From NCBI RefSeq assembly GCF_001005295.1, contig NZ_LBMK01000005.1, positions 39,063-76,321 on the forward strand: a stretch of 37,259 nucleotides of DNA, in the 5' to 3' direction. The notes under the pieces are model-generated. The model was not told the origin of the DNA. It did not search any database and worked only from the letters and a program-made list of their open reading frames with translations. Made by a program: the position numbers and the translations under genes. The DNA is from Streptomyces yangpuensis (GTDB taxonomy: Bacteria > Actinomycetota > Actinomycetes > Streptomycetales > Streptomycetaceae). Numbering within the stretch: position 1 is the first letter of the stretch; each line of letters begins with the position of its first letter. This document shows, in pieces, positions 1 through 8,099 of the stretch.

Positions 1-357
1 TCGCGAAGCGACGCGACGAAGGAGCGCCCTTGAGGGACCGGCCCGACACGGAGAGACGATGGGACTGACGGGAAACCCCCATACGCGTCACTGACCAAGG
101 CCCGAGCAGCTCCCGCTCCCCCACCACCACCCCGTACCCGCCGGCTTCGCCCCGCACAGCCGCCGCCCCCGCACCACCGCTGCCTCGCCTCACACCCCCG
201 CACCGCCCCCGCCACGCCTCCCCACTCCCGCCGCACCCCACCCCACCCCACCCGCAGCCACCGCCCCGGAGGGCGGGGCTGCGGGGGTGGGGCGCCGCCC
301 GAGGGGACCCCCGTACCCCTCAGCCTCCCGGCCCCACCCCCGCAGCCGCCACGGCCC
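1..357. other. Left edge and C-rich intergenic stretch, no convincing gene
   Basis: The first ~95 bases have short open frames in all three plus-strand phases (stops at 31-33, 66-68 and 92-94). One of them could be the tail of a gene entering from the left, but too little is present to choose. Bases 110-260 are extremely C-rich and low in complexity and look non-coding. The right part holds the hairpin listed separately. Confidence 0.4.
246..292 (-). terminator. GC-rich hairpin downstream of the small minus-strand gene
   Basis: CCGCCC (261-266) pairs with GGGCGG (271-276) across the loop cgga. The stem then extends imperfectly outwards: GCAGCC at 254-259 against GGCTGC at 278-283, and CCCCACCC at 246-253 against GGGTGGGG at 285-292. 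It lies about 65 nt past the stop of the gene ending at 358. There is no U-tract, as is usual for actinobacterial hairpin terminators. Confidence 0.5.
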
Positions 358-591
358 TCAGAGGTACTCGCGGGCGAACTCCACCGCCCACTCGATCGCG
401 GCCACCGGGACGCTGCCCGCCGCGGGGTCGATGGTCAGGCGGGCGTCCTCCCAGCCCTGGCCGTGCTCGCGGAAGATCGCGAAGTGGCCCTCCTCCAGGG
501 TCCCCTCCGGCCTGACCAGGAACTCGATCGCCCGGTCGTCGCCATCCGTGCCGACCGTGGTGATCGCCATGTCACCGACTACGAACTCCAC
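358..591 (-). CDS. Small conserved-looking acidic protein of unknown function (77 aa)
   Basis: I do not recognise this protein. It starts at GTG 591 with an AAGGAG ribosome site 9 nt upstream and ends in TGA at 358-360. The sequence is acidic, with no signal peptide or membrane segment. It reads like a small alpha/beta cytosolic protein: an N-terminal beta-rich part around GDMAITTVGTDG, and a C-terminal helix ending in EWAVEFAREYL. It stands alone, divergent from the aminotransferase gene, with a hairpin after it. Good codon structure and ribosome site support a real gene; the function is unknown. Confidence 0.7.
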   Translation of the reverse strand: MEFVVGDMAITTVGTDGDDRAIEFLVRPEGTLEEGHFAIFREHGQGWEDARLTIDPAAGSVPVAAIEWAVEFAREYL

Positions 592-933
592 TGCCCCGCG
601 CTCCTTGGTTGCCGCCGTTCAGGCATCACTCGCCCTGGTTCAGAACCCCAGCCTCCACCGCGGACGGGGCGGCCGCATGAGTGCGCGTACTCAGCCCGGG
701 TACTCAGTCACCCCGCGTCCCCAGCGACCCTCCTCAAGGTGACGAGGGCAACACACAGCAGTTTCGCGCCGCCGGGCTCACCCATTCCGCAGGTCGGAGC
801 GCGGCCGCGGCCCCGGATTCCAAGGGAAGAGCGCACCCCCACCCGCCCATCCCGCCAAACGGGACAAAACCACCTTCGAGCCTCCCTGCGAAAACGTCGG
901 TCGACCCAGCACCCGGGCCCGTAAGCTCCGGTC
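592..933. other. Divergent intergenic region, 342 bp
   Basis: This region separates the small minus-strand gene from alaA. I see no supported gene. It must hold the promoters of both flanking genes; only the alaA-side candidate is recognisable and is listed separately. Confidence 0.5.
900..927 (+). promoter_or_regulatory. Candidate promoter for a leaderless alaA transcript
   Basis: A -35-like GTCGAC (900-905), a 16-nt spacer and a -10-like TAAGCT (922-927) sit immediately before the ATG at 934. Transcription would begin at or within a base of the start codon. No Shine-Dalgarno sequence precedes the ATG, which fits a leaderless mRNA. This is inferred from position and motif only. Confidence 0.4.
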
Positions 934-2145
934 ATGCAGGTGATCCAGTCAACGAAACTCGCCAATGTCTGTTACGAGATCCGCGGCCCCGTGCTCGAAG
1001 AGGCCATGCGACTCGAAGCAGCAGGTCATCGCATCCTCAAGCTCAACACGGGCAACCCCGCGGCCTTCGGCTTCGACTGCCCGCCGGAGATCCTCGAGGA
1101 CATGCTCCGCAACCTGGGCTCCGCCCACGGATACGGCGACGCGAAGGGCCTGCTGTCCGCGCGCCGCGCGGTCATGCAGCACTACCAGACCAAGGGCATC
1201 GACCTGGACGTCGAGGACATCTACCTCGGCAACGGTGTCTCCGAGCTGATCACGATGTCGATGCAGGCGCTGCTCGACGACGGCGACGAGGTCCTGGTCC
1301 CGGCGCCGGACTACCCGCTGTGGACGGCCTCCGTCTCCCTGGCCGGCGGCACGGCCGTGCACTACCGCTGCGACGAGCAGTCCGACTGGATGCCGGATCT
1401 CGCCGACATCGAGCGCAAGGTCACCGACCGCACCAAGGCGATCGTGATCATCAACCCGAACAACCCGACCGGCGCCGTCTACGACGAGGAGATGCTGCGC
1501 GGTCTGACGGATATCGCGCGCCGTCACAACCTGATGGTCTGCTCGGACGAGATCTACGACCGGATCCTCTACGACGGCACCAAGCACTTCAACACCGCCG
1601 CCATCGCCCCGGACGTCCTGACGCTGACCTTCAACGGCCTGTCGAAGAACTACCGGGTCGCCGGCTACCGGGCCGGCTGGATGGCGGTGTGCGGCCCGAA
1701 GAGCCACGCCACCGACTACATCGAGGGCCTCACGATCCTCGCGAACATGCGCCTGTGCGCGAACATGCCCTCGCAGCACGCGGTGGCCACCGCGCTCGGC
1801 GGCCGGCAGTCCATCGAGGACCTGGTGCTGCCCGGCGGGCGGATCCTGGAGCAGCGCAACGTCGCCCACGACCTGCTGACCCAGATCCCGGGTGTCACCT
1901 GCGTGAAGCCGAAGGGCGCGCTGTACGCCTTCCCGAGGCTGGACCCGGCCGTCTACAAGATCAAGGACGACCGGCAGATGGTCCTGGACCTGCTGCGGGC
2001 CGAGAAGATCATGGTCGTGCACGGTACGGGCTTCAACTGGCCCGAGCCCGACCACTTCCGGATCGTGACCCTGCCCAACACCAAGGACCTGGCCGACGCC
2101 GTGACCCGGATCGGGAACTTCCTGGACGGCTACAGCCAGGCCTGA
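934..2145 (+). CDS. alaA: Pyridoxal-phosphate alanine aminotransferase (AlaA-like, class I/II)
   Basis: This is a fold-type I aminotransferase of 403 aa, the normal length for the family. Visible motifs are the PLP-phosphate/substrate loop NPNNPTG (174-180), SDEIYDR with the PLP-ring aspartate D205 and Y208, the Schiff-base lysine K238 in GLSKNYR, and R246 in GYRAGW. The closest family I recognise is the AlaA/alanine transaminase group, which transfers the amino group of alanine to 2-oxoglutarate (pyruvate + glutamate) in the cytosol. Start ATG 934 begins the conserved MQVIQSTKLANV segment and has no ribosome site, consistent with leaderless expression. It appears monocistronic. Specificity for alanine over other neutral amino acids is inferred from overall sequence resemblance. 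Confidence 0.93.
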   Translation: MQVIQSTKLANVCYEIRGPVLEEAMRLEAAGHRILKLNTGNPAAFGFDCPPEILEDMLRNLGSAHGYGDAKGLLSARRAVMQHYQTKGIDLDVEDIYLGNGVSELITMSMQALLDDGDEVLVPAPDYPLWTASVSLAGGTAVHYRCDEQSDWMPDLADIERKVTDRTKAIVIINPNNPTGAVYDEEMLRGLTDIARRHNLMVCSDEIYDRILYDGTKHFNTAAIAPDVLTLTFNGLSKNYRVAGYRAGWMAVCGPKSHATDYIEGLTILANMRLCANMPSQHAVATALGGRQSIEDLVLPGGRILEQRNVAHDLLTQIPGVTCVKPKGALYAFPRLDPAVYKIKDDRQMVLDLLRAEKIMVVHGTGFNWPEPDHFRIVTLPNTKDLADAVTRIGNFLDGYSQA

Positions 2146-2234
2146 GGCGGTTCCGGACAAGATCCGGGCCGCCGGCCGGAGCGAACACACTCGGCCAACA
2201 ACAGGATCAACTCAAAATTAGAACCAATCCAATG

Positions 2235-2267
2235 TAGGATGGTCTCCTGACTACGCAGGAGACCATC
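2235..2267 (+). promoter_or_regulatory. 12-bp perfect palindrome overlapping a -10-like box and the ribosome site
   Basis: GATGGTCTCCTG (2238-2249) and CAGGAGACCATC (2256-2267) form perfect 12-bp arms around the 6-nt spacer actacg. TAGGAT (2235-2240) resembles a -10 box, and AGGAG (2257-2261) inside the right arm is the ribosome site for ATG 2270. If transcription starts near 2247 this is best read as a repressor operator. If it starts further upstream, the RNA hairpin would sequester the ribosome site. Confidence 0.6.
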
Positions 2268-2269
2268 TC

Positions 2270-2662
2270 ATGTACGAGCCGATCCGCACCAAGCCGGTCG
2301 TCCAGCGGATGGGCGGCACCACGGTCGACTACCCCCACAGCAGCCGCGGCGAAGCACTGGACATCCAGCTCGCCGGCCACCTCGCGGCCCTGCTCGCCGT
2401 CACCGACGAGCTCGGGCTCGACGAGGCCGCCGCCGGGATCGCCGCCCAGGTCGCCCGGCTGCGCGGGGCCCAGCCCGCCCGGGCGCCCCAGGGCCCCACG
2501 GGGGACGCCGCCGCGCTGCACCGGCGCGCGTACGACCTCGCGGCCCGCGCACTCCTCGTCGCCGCGTCCCGCGCCGACACCACCGTCGCGATCCTCGCCG
2601 CCGAGCGCATGGACGCGCACGCAGCCGCCCTGGAGTCCCTGGACCTGGCCGGCGCCCTCTAG
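2270..2662 (+). CDS. Small helical protein of unknown function (130 aa), SCO4983-like
   Basis: Cytosolic protein of 130 aa, rich in Ala, Arg and Leu, with no signal peptide or membrane helix. The C-terminal two-thirds (about residues 30-130) is predicted from composition to be almost entirely helical (AGHLAALLAVTDELGLDEAAAG, then AYDLAARALLVAASRADTTV). It resembles a conserved Streptomyces family of unknown function that I associate, from memory, with this chromosomal position. Start ATG 2270 has AGGAG 8 nt upstream, embedded in a perfect palindrome, so expression is likely controlled at that site. It is a single gene, co-directional with its neighbours and preceded by its own promoter region. 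Confidence 0.8.
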   Translation: MYEPIRTKPVVQRMGGTTVDYPHSSRGEALDIQLAGHLAALLAVTDELGLDEAAAGIAAQVARLRGAQPARAPQGPTGDAAALHRRAYDLAARALLVAASRADTTVAILAAERMDAHAAALESLDLAGAL

Positions 2663-2774
2663 ACGGCCCCGGTCCGGGGCCGCGGAGGCTCCGGACCGGG
2701 CGCCATACCCTTGCGGACGACCCTGCGGACGACCCCTCCGGGGGCGCTCCGCCACTCGCCGTGCGGCCAATGAA

Positions 2775-2820
2775 TTGGACAGATCCCGGCGCTCCGAACA
2801 CGATGTTGGCTGAAACATCG
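2775..2820 (+). promoter_or_regulatory. Possible promoter and 7-bp inverted repeat upstream of the RDD gene
   Basis: TTGGAC (2775-2780) is followed after 18 nt by CACGAT (2799-2804), a weak sigma70-like pair. CGATGTT (2801-2807) and AACATCG (2814-2820) form a perfect inverted repeat with a 6-nt spacer overlapping the putative -10. It could be an operator. The start codon lies about 85 nt downstream. Confidence 0.3.
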
Positions 2821-2904
2821 CGGCAGCACGGGGGAGGCCGCTCGAATGAACCATCTCCTCCACTCCGCTTCGTCCCCGATCGAGCACCCTGGAGAGATGC
2901 GCCC

Positions 2905-3555
2905 ATGAGCTTCGGCGATCCGAACAACCCCTACGGCCAGCAGCCCCCGCAGGGCCAGCCCGGCTACGGCCAGCAGGCCCCGCAGGGCGTCCCCCCGCAG
3001 TACGGCTACCCGCAGCAGCCGGCTCCGGGCGCGGCCCCGCAGTACGGCTACCCGCAGCAGACCCCGCCGCCCGCGCAGTACGGCGCGTACCCGCCCCCGG
3101 GCATGCCCGGGATGCCCGTCGGGATGCCGCCGCTGGCCCACTGGGGCCTGCGCGTCGGCGCGTACCTGCTCGACGTGCTGATCATCGCCGGCCCGATGTA
3201 CGCGCTGATCGGCCTCGGCGCGGCCTTCGCCGGCGACGAGACGGGCGACTCGGTCGCCGGTGTCTTCGGCCTCATCGGCATGCTCTACGCCTTCGGCATG
3301 GCCATCTTCCAGCTGTACAAGGAAGGAACCACCGGCCAGAGCATCGGCAAGAAGATCGTCGGCATCAGCCTGCACCGCGAGGCCGACGGCGCCACGCTCG
3401 GCTTCGGCATGGCCTTCGTCCGCAAGCTGGCGCACGCCCTGGACAGCCTCTCCTGCTACCTCGGCTGGCTGTGGCCGCTGTGGGACTCCAAGAAGCAGAC
3501 CTTCGCCGACAAGGTGTGCAGCACCGTCGTCGTCAAGGTGAACAGCAACGGCTGA
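2905..3555 (+). CDS. RDD family membrane protein with Pro/Gln/Tyr-rich N-terminus
   Basis: 216 aa. Residues 1-75 are a low-complexity Gly/Pro/Gln/Tyr tail with repeated PQYGYPQQ units, typical of actinobacterial envelope proteins. The RDD domain follows: R83 and D90 in RVGAYLLD at the start of TM1, a second TM segment about 116-138, the amphipathic GQSIGKKIVGI stretch (144-154), and a third hydrophobic segment near 178-193 ending in D202 of TFADKV. These Arg/Asp positions define the family. Some bacterial RDD proteins act as Na+(Li+,K+)/H+ antiporters, but most are uncharacterised. Start ATG 2905 has GGAGAG 8 nt upstream; longer in-frame starts upstream lack a ribosome site and coding character. 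Confidence 0.88.
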   Translation: MSFGDPNNPYGQQPPQGQPGYGQQAPQGVPPQYGYPQQPAPGAAPQYGYPQQTPPPAQYGAYPPPGMPGMPVGMPPLAHWGLRVGAYLLDVLIIAGPMYALIGLGAAFAGDETGDSVAGVFGLIGMLYAFGMAIFQLYKEGTTGQSIGKKIVGISLHREADGATLGFGMAFVRKLAHALDSLSCYLGWLWPLWDSKKQTFADKVCSTVVVKVNSNG

Positions 3556-3574
3556 CGGGCCCCCGCCCCATCCG

Positions 3575-4021
3575 CTATGGAAGCCCCGGTGTCGGGGTCG
3601 GCTGCGCGAACTCCGCGCCGGCGACCCCGCACCAGGGCACCGTGGCCACCGGCCACACCGGGCCGACCGCCTCCCCGTACTCGGTCGCGCCCGGGGCCAC
3701 GCCCGGGATCCGTACCAGCGCCTGGGCGGCCCGGCGCCCCGGGTCGGCTTCGGCGCGGTCGCGGAACTCCACCGTCACGACGTACGCGCCGACCCCTTCG
3801 GCCCGCCCGGCCGCCTCGACCGCGGCCACCACCCGCCGACTGGCCGGGTCGACACGGCAACCGGTGACCCGTACGTCCTCCGCCGCCGCCCGCGGCGGCG
3901 CCTGCTGCGGTTCACCGCCGCTCGCCCACACGTAAAGGCCCAGCGGGGCGAACACCAGCAGCCCGGCGACCGTCACCAGACCGACCAGCCAGCCCTGCCA
4001 CTTCAACGCGCTCACGCCCAT
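3575..4021 (-). CDS. Membrane-anchored protein of unknown function (148 aa)
   Basis: I do not recognise a family. The N-terminus (about residues 9-33, WLVGLVTVAGLLVFAPLGLYVW) is one hydrophobic helix, an uncleaved anchor or signal sequence. The rest is a soluble extracytoplasmic domain with a beta-rich pattern (RVTGCRVDPASRRVVAAVEA, then YVVTVEFRDR) and two cysteines that could pair, and it ends in a Pro/Thr tail. ATG 4021 has GGAGG 9 nt upstream. The gene is convergent with the RDD gene (gap 19 bp) and divergent from the solute-binding/TelA operon, so its promoter lies within 4022-4132. Confidence 0.75.
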   Translation of the reverse strand: MGVSALKWQGWLVGLVTVAGLLVFAPLGLYVWASGGEPQQAPPRAAAEDVRVTGCRVDPASRRVVAAVEAAGRAEGVGAYVVTVEFRDRAEADPGRRAAQALVRIPGVAPGATEYGEAVGPVWPVATVPWCGVAGAEFAQPTPTPGLP

Positions 4022-4132
4022 GCCCCCGATCCTCCCGGGCGGCCGCCCCGCCCACCAGCACCCGCGAACTCACACAGCATTTCGAAGTGGGACCGCCTGG
4101 ACACCTGAGGTTCACTCAAGAGGGCGCGGAAT

Positions 4133-5236
4133 GTGGGTTTCCGTGAGCACGCTGCACCCGTGAGACGCATCCTAGGAATCGTCCTGGGCCTCCTCCTGAT
4201 CGGCGGCGTGCTCTACGTCGCACTGCAGGGGCAGGATCGCCCAGAATCCACGGCAACGAAGACCGTGCGTGGCGTCATCGGTTCGGAGAAGTCCGAATTC
4301 TTCCGCGACCCTGACGTCGTCAAGGCCCTTGCAGCCAAGGGCTACATCGTGAAGACGGAGACCTCGGGCTCCTGGGCGATGGACCAACTCGCCCTGAAGG
4401 AATTCGACTTCGCCTTCCCCGGCAGCAGTGAACCCGCCAAGGAGGTCGCGGCGGCCGCCGGGCTCAAGGGAGCCCAGGAGACCAGGCCCTTCTACTCCCC
4501 GCTCGTCGTGATCGCCCGCCCGGGCGCCGCGCAGGTGCTGGCCACCGGCGGCCTCGCCACCATGACCGGCAAGAACTCCGGGACCCTGCTGATGGGCCCC
4601 TTCCTCAAGGCCGCCGCCGAGGACCGCACCTGGCAGCAGCTGGCCGGCTCCTCCGCGCACGCCGAGCTGACCGGCACGGTGTTCGTCAAGACCACCGACC
4701 CGGCCTCCTCCAACTCCGGCGCGCTCTTCCTCGCCGCCACCTCCAACGTCGCGAACGGCAGCACCGTCGTCGCCGACGACGCCGGGATCGAGCGCACCGC
4801 GCCCCTGATGCGCAAGCTGATCTCCGTCCAGGGCGCCCTGGAGACCAGCACCGACGACCCCTTCCGGGCCTTCATCAGCGGCAGCGGCGAACCGCTGATC
4901 CTGGTGTACGAGTCCCAGGTCGCCTCGCTGCTGCTGCAGAAGCAGGACCCGGGCGAGATGGTGGTGCTCTACCCGGACACCACCGTGAACACGGCGCACA
5001 CCTTCGTACCGCTCAGCGAGGACGCGAAGGAGCTGGGCACGCTCCTCGCCACCGATCCGAAGCTGCGGGAGCTGGCCGTGCTCCGCGGGTTCCGCCCGCA
5101 GGACGGCGTGGCCGAGTTCACCGCCGCGACCGCCCCGCACGCCGGCTACCTCAACCCGGGGCTGGCCGGCATCCGCCAGGTCGGCACACCCACCGTCAAG
5201 ATCCTCATGGCGCTCGCCCAGCGCGCCAAGGGCTAG
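4133..5236 (+). CDS. Membrane-anchored periplasmic-binding-like protein, first gene of TelA operon
   Basis: 367 aa from GTG 4133, which has a GAGG ribosome site 9 nt upstream. A GTG at 4160 (MRRILGIV) is an alternative start giving a more typical signal anchor. A hydrophobic helix (ILGIVLGLLLIGGVLYVAL) is followed by an extracytoplasmic domain whose pattern resembles type II solute-binding proteins: GVIGSEKSEFF near the start, a DFAFPGSSEPAKEV segment, and a C-terminal LRGFRP region. No lipobox is visible. It is followed after 11 bp by the TelA-family gene and then a second solute-binding/VWA protein, so it probably works in one envelope complex with them. The ligand is unknown. Confidence 0.75.
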   Translation: MGFREHAAPVRRILGIVLGLLLIGGVLYVALQGQDRPESTATKTVRGVIGSEKSEFFRDPDVVKALAAKGYIVKTETSGSWAMDQLALKEFDFAFPGSSEPAKEVAAAAGLKGAQETRPFYSPLVVIARPGAAQVLATGGLATMTGKNSGTLLMGPFLKAAAEDRTWQQLAGSSAHAELTGTVFVKTTDPASSNSGALFLAATSNVANGSTVVADDAGIERTAPLMRKLISVQGALETSTDDPFRAFISGSGEPLILVYESQVASLLLQKQDPGEMVVLYPDTTVNTAHTFVPLSEDAKELGTLLATDPKLRELAVLRGFRPQDGVAEFTAATAPHAGYLNPGLAGIRQVGTPTVKILMALAQRAKG

Positions 5237-5247
5237 GGGGACCCACC

Positions 5248-6435
5248 ATGACTTTGACACCTCCCGAGGACAGCCCGCTGGTCCTCAGCGCTCCCGAGCC
5301 CGTCGCCCCCGTCCGCAAGGAGCAGGCCGCCGGACTGGTACCGCTCCAGGACGGCGTCCGCGAGGAGATGGCCCGCCGGGCCGGCGAGTACGTCGGCTCG
5401 CTCGCCGGGATCGACGCCCGCTCACCCGAGTTCGCGCAGCGCATCGGGGAGATCACCACGCTCGGCTCGGCCGACGTCCGCAGCGCCGCCCAGCAGTCCA
5501 ACCGGATGCTGGAGCGGGCCGTGCGTTCCCTCGGCTCCGACGGCGGCGGCGACGCCCAGGCGCGGGTCGCCGGCTCCCTGGTCGAACTGCGGCGCACGGT
5601 CGAGGACCTCGACCCGCGGGACTCTCCCGCCAAGGGGGCCCGCAAGCTGCTCGCGAAGCTGCCTGGCGGCAACCGGCTGCGCGACCACGTGGCGAAGTAC
5701 GCCTCCTCGCAGACGGCCCTGAACCGGATCGTGGGGGCGCTGCGCAGCGGCCAGGACGAGCTGCGCCGCGACAATGCCGCCCTGCACACCGAGCGCTCCC
5801 GGCTGTGGGAGACCATGGGCAGGCTCCAGGAGTACGCCGTCCTCACCGAGGCCCTGGACATCGCCGTCGGGCAGCGGATCGCCGAGACCGGACGCACGGA
5901 CCCGCAGGGGGCCGACGCGCTGCGCGCGGACGTGCTCTTCCCGGTCCGGCAGAAGCACCAGGACCTGCTGACGCAGCTGGCCGTGTGCGCCCAGGGGTAT
6001 CTGGCGATGGACGTGGTCCGGCGCAACAACGACGAGCTGATCAAGGGTGTCGACCGGGCGGCCACGACCACCGTGTCGGCGCTGCGGATCGCGGTGATGC
6101 TGGCGTCGGCCCTGGACAGCCAGCGGAAGGTGACCGAGCAGGTGAACGCGTTGAAGGGGACCACCGAGGAGCTGATCCGGGGCAACGCGGACATGCTGGC
6201 CACGCAGAGCGGCGAGATCCAGCGGATCGCGGCCGATCCGGCGGTGGGCGCGGAGACCCTGCGGACGGCCTTCGCCCAGATCTACCGGACGCTGGACGCG
6301 ATCGACACCTTCAAGGTGCAGGCGACGGAGAACATGGCAGCGACGGTGGAGTCCCTCGCCGGTGAGCTGCAGAGCGCGTCGGCGTACCTGGCGCGGACAC
6401 GGACCGCCGGCGCCTCCGAGGGTGGTGCCCTGTGA
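5248..6435 (+). CDS. TelA / toxic anion resistance family protein
   Basis: 395 aa, nearly all alpha-helical and cytosolic, matching the toxic anion resistance (TelA, PF05816) family in length and pattern. An N-terminal VPLQDGVREEMARRAGEYV segment is followed by long coiled-coil-like helices, the conserved LEAL/DIAVGQRIAET region near residue 205-220, and a C-terminal QVNALKGTTEELIRGNADML segment. The family is named after plasmid tellurite-resistance loci, but its biochemical role is not established and many members are probably not tellurite-specific. ATG 5248 follows GGGGGA. The TGA overlaps the GTG of the next gene by 4 nt (GTGA), implying translational coupling with the VWA lipoprotein. 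Confidence 0.88.
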   Translation: MTLTPPEDSPLVLSAPEPVAPVRKEQAAGLVPLQDGVREEMARRAGEYVGSLAGIDARSPEFAQRIGEITTLGSADVRSAAQQSNRMLERAVRSLGSDGGGDAQARVAGSLVELRRTVEDLDPRDSPAKGARKLLAKLPGGNRLRDHVAKYASSQTALNRIVGALRSGQDELRRDNAALHTERSRLWETMGRLQEYAVLTEALDIAVGQRIAETGRTDPQGADALRADVLFPVRQKHQDLLTQLAVCAQGYLAMDVVRRNNDELIKGVDRAATTTVSALRIAVMLASALDSQRKVTEQVNALKGTTEELIRGNADMLATQSGEIQRIAADPAVGAETLRTAFAQIYRTLDAIDTFKVQATENMAATVESLAGELQSASAYLARTRTAGASEGGAL

Positions 6436-8099
6436 GCGCGGCCGGGCGGGTACGGGCGGCGGCGCAGGCTGCGCCCCGGCCCCCGCGCCCGCGCCGCCGG
6501 CGGGTACGGACGGCCCTCGCGCTCACCCTCGCCGTGCTCACGGCGGCGACGGCCTGCACCTCCGGCGAGCCCGCCGGGCCCGCGGAGACGGCCTACCAGG
6601 AGGGCACGCTGCGGGTGCTGGCCTCCAGCGAGCTCGCGGACATGGAGCCGGTCCTGGAGCAGGCCCGCAAGGCGACCGGCGTCACCGTGAAGCTGACGTG
6701 GTCGGGGACGCTGGACGCCGCCGAGCAGGTCGCCTCGGGGCAGGCCGACGGCCGGTACGACGCGATCTGGCTGTCCTCCAACGACTACCTGCGGCTGCGG
6801 CCCGAAGCCGCCGGGAAGCTCTCCAGCGAGACCCCGGTGATGTCCTCGCCGGTCGCCCTCGGTGTGAAGCCGGAGGCGCTGGCCCGGCTCGGCTGGAAGC
6901 CCGGTGAGGTGACCTGGCCGGCGGTGCACGAGGCGGTCGCGGCCGGGAGGCTGACGTACGGGATGACCGATCCGGTGCGCTCGAACTCCGGTTTCTCGGC
7001 GCTGGTCTCGGTGGCCTCGGGGCTGTCGGGGGCGCAGGCGGCGCTCAGCGACGCGGACGTGAAGGCCGCCACGCCGCGGCTGAAGGAGTTCTTCACCGGG
7101 CAGAAGCTGACGTCGGGTTCCTCGGGCTGGCTGGCGACCGCGTACGGCAGGCGTGGGGACGTGGACGCGCTGGTGAACTACGAGTCGGTACTGCTGTCCA
7201 TGAACCGTGACGCGAAGGACGGCGGGGCGCCGCTGACGGTGGTCCGGCCGCGCGACGGGGTGGTGACGGCCCACTACCCGCTGACCTTGCTGGCCTCGGC
7301 CCCGGCCGGGGCGCGTGACGCGGGCCGGGCGCTGACGGACTGGCTGCGCGGCCCGGAGGCGCAGCGGGCGATCACCGGGCAGACGTTCCGCCGGCCGGTC
7401 GCGGCCGGGGTCGCGCCGGCCGCCGGGCTGGACCAGGAGAAGCGGCGCGAGCTGCCGTTCCCCGGTTCGCGTGTCGTCGCCGACGGGCTGCTGGCCAGTT
7501 ACGAGAACGAGCTGCGCCGGCCCTCGCGGACGGTGTACGTGCTGGACACCTCGGGTTCGATGAGCGACGAGGACCGCATCGGGCGGCTGAGGTCGGCGCT
7601 CACCGATCTGACGGGTACCGGGACTTCGGGCACCGGGCGGCGTTTCCGGGACCGTGAGGAGGTGACGCTCCTGCCCTTCGGGTCGAAGGTGAAGGAGGTG
7701 AACACGCACGTGGTGGAGCCCGGCAATCCGGGGCCGGCGCTGGACGCGATCCGCCGGGACGTGAAGTCGCTGGAGCCGGACGGGGGTACGGCGATCTACG
7801 GCAGCCTGGAGGCGGCGTACGAGCAGCTCGGCAAGGGCGGCACGGATGCCTTCACCTCGATCGTGCTGATGACGGACGGCGAGAACACCGAGGGCGTGGG
7901 GGCGAAGCACTTCGACTCCTTCTACGCGAAGCTGCCCGAGGCGCAGAAGCGGACGCCGGTCTTCGCCGTGCTGTTCGGCGATTCGGACCGCAAGGAGCTC
8001 ACCCGCATCACCGAGCTGACCGGCGGGCGGCTCTTCGACGCCACCGGCGGGACCAGTGCGCTGGCCGGAGCCTTCGAGGAGATCCGTGGCTACCAGTAG
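6432..8099 (+). CDS. Lipoprotein with solute-binding domain fused to VWA domain
   Basis: 555 aa. An Arg-rich n-region and hydrophobic segment end in a lipobox-like TAC at about residue 42, so the protein is probably a lipoprotein outside the membrane. Residues ~55-330 form a solute-binding-like domain (EGTLRVLASSELADMEPVL, DAIWLSSNDY, SNSGFSALV). Residues ~365-550 form a von Willebrand factor A domain with an intact metal site: DTSGS at 372-376, the Thr of the GGTAIYGS segment, and D482 in MTDGEN. VWA domains bind protein partners through Mg2+. The start GTG 6432 overlaps the telA stop. The fusion with a binding domain and the TelA neighbour suggest an envelope sensor or scaffold, but the function is not known. 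Confidence 0.87.
   Translation: MSAAGRVRAAAQAAPRPPRPRRRRVRTALALTLAVLTAATACTSGEPAGPAETAYQEGTLRVLASSELADMEPVLEQARKATGVTVKLTWSGTLDAAEQVASGQADGRYDAIWLSSNDYLRLRPEAAGKLSSETPVMSSPVALGVKPEALARLGWKPGEVTWPAVHEAVAAGRLTYGMTDPVRSNSGFSALVSVASGLSGAQAALSDADVKAATPRLKEFFTGQKLTSGSSGWLATAYGRRGDVDALVNYESVLLSMNRDAKDGGAPLTVVRPRDGVVTAHYPLTLLASAPAGARDAGRALTDWLRGPEAQRAITGQTFRRPVAAGVAPAAGLDQEKRRELPFPGSRVVADGLLASYENELRRPSRTVYVLDTSGSMSDEDRIGRLRSALTDLTGTGTSGTGRRFRDREEVTLLPFGSKVKEVNTHVVEPGNPGPALDAIRRDVKSLEPDGGTAIYGSLEAAYEQLGKGGTDAFTSIVLMTDGENTEGVGAKHFDSFYAKLPEAQKRTPVFAVLFGDSDRKELTRITELTGGRLFDATGGTSALAGAFEEIRGYQ

Noticed and set aside
681..2237. Long plus-strand open frame (518 aa) overlapping alaA in another phase
   Set aside because: Arg/Pro/Gly-rich shadow of the aminotransferase frame; the aminotransferase has full family motifs.
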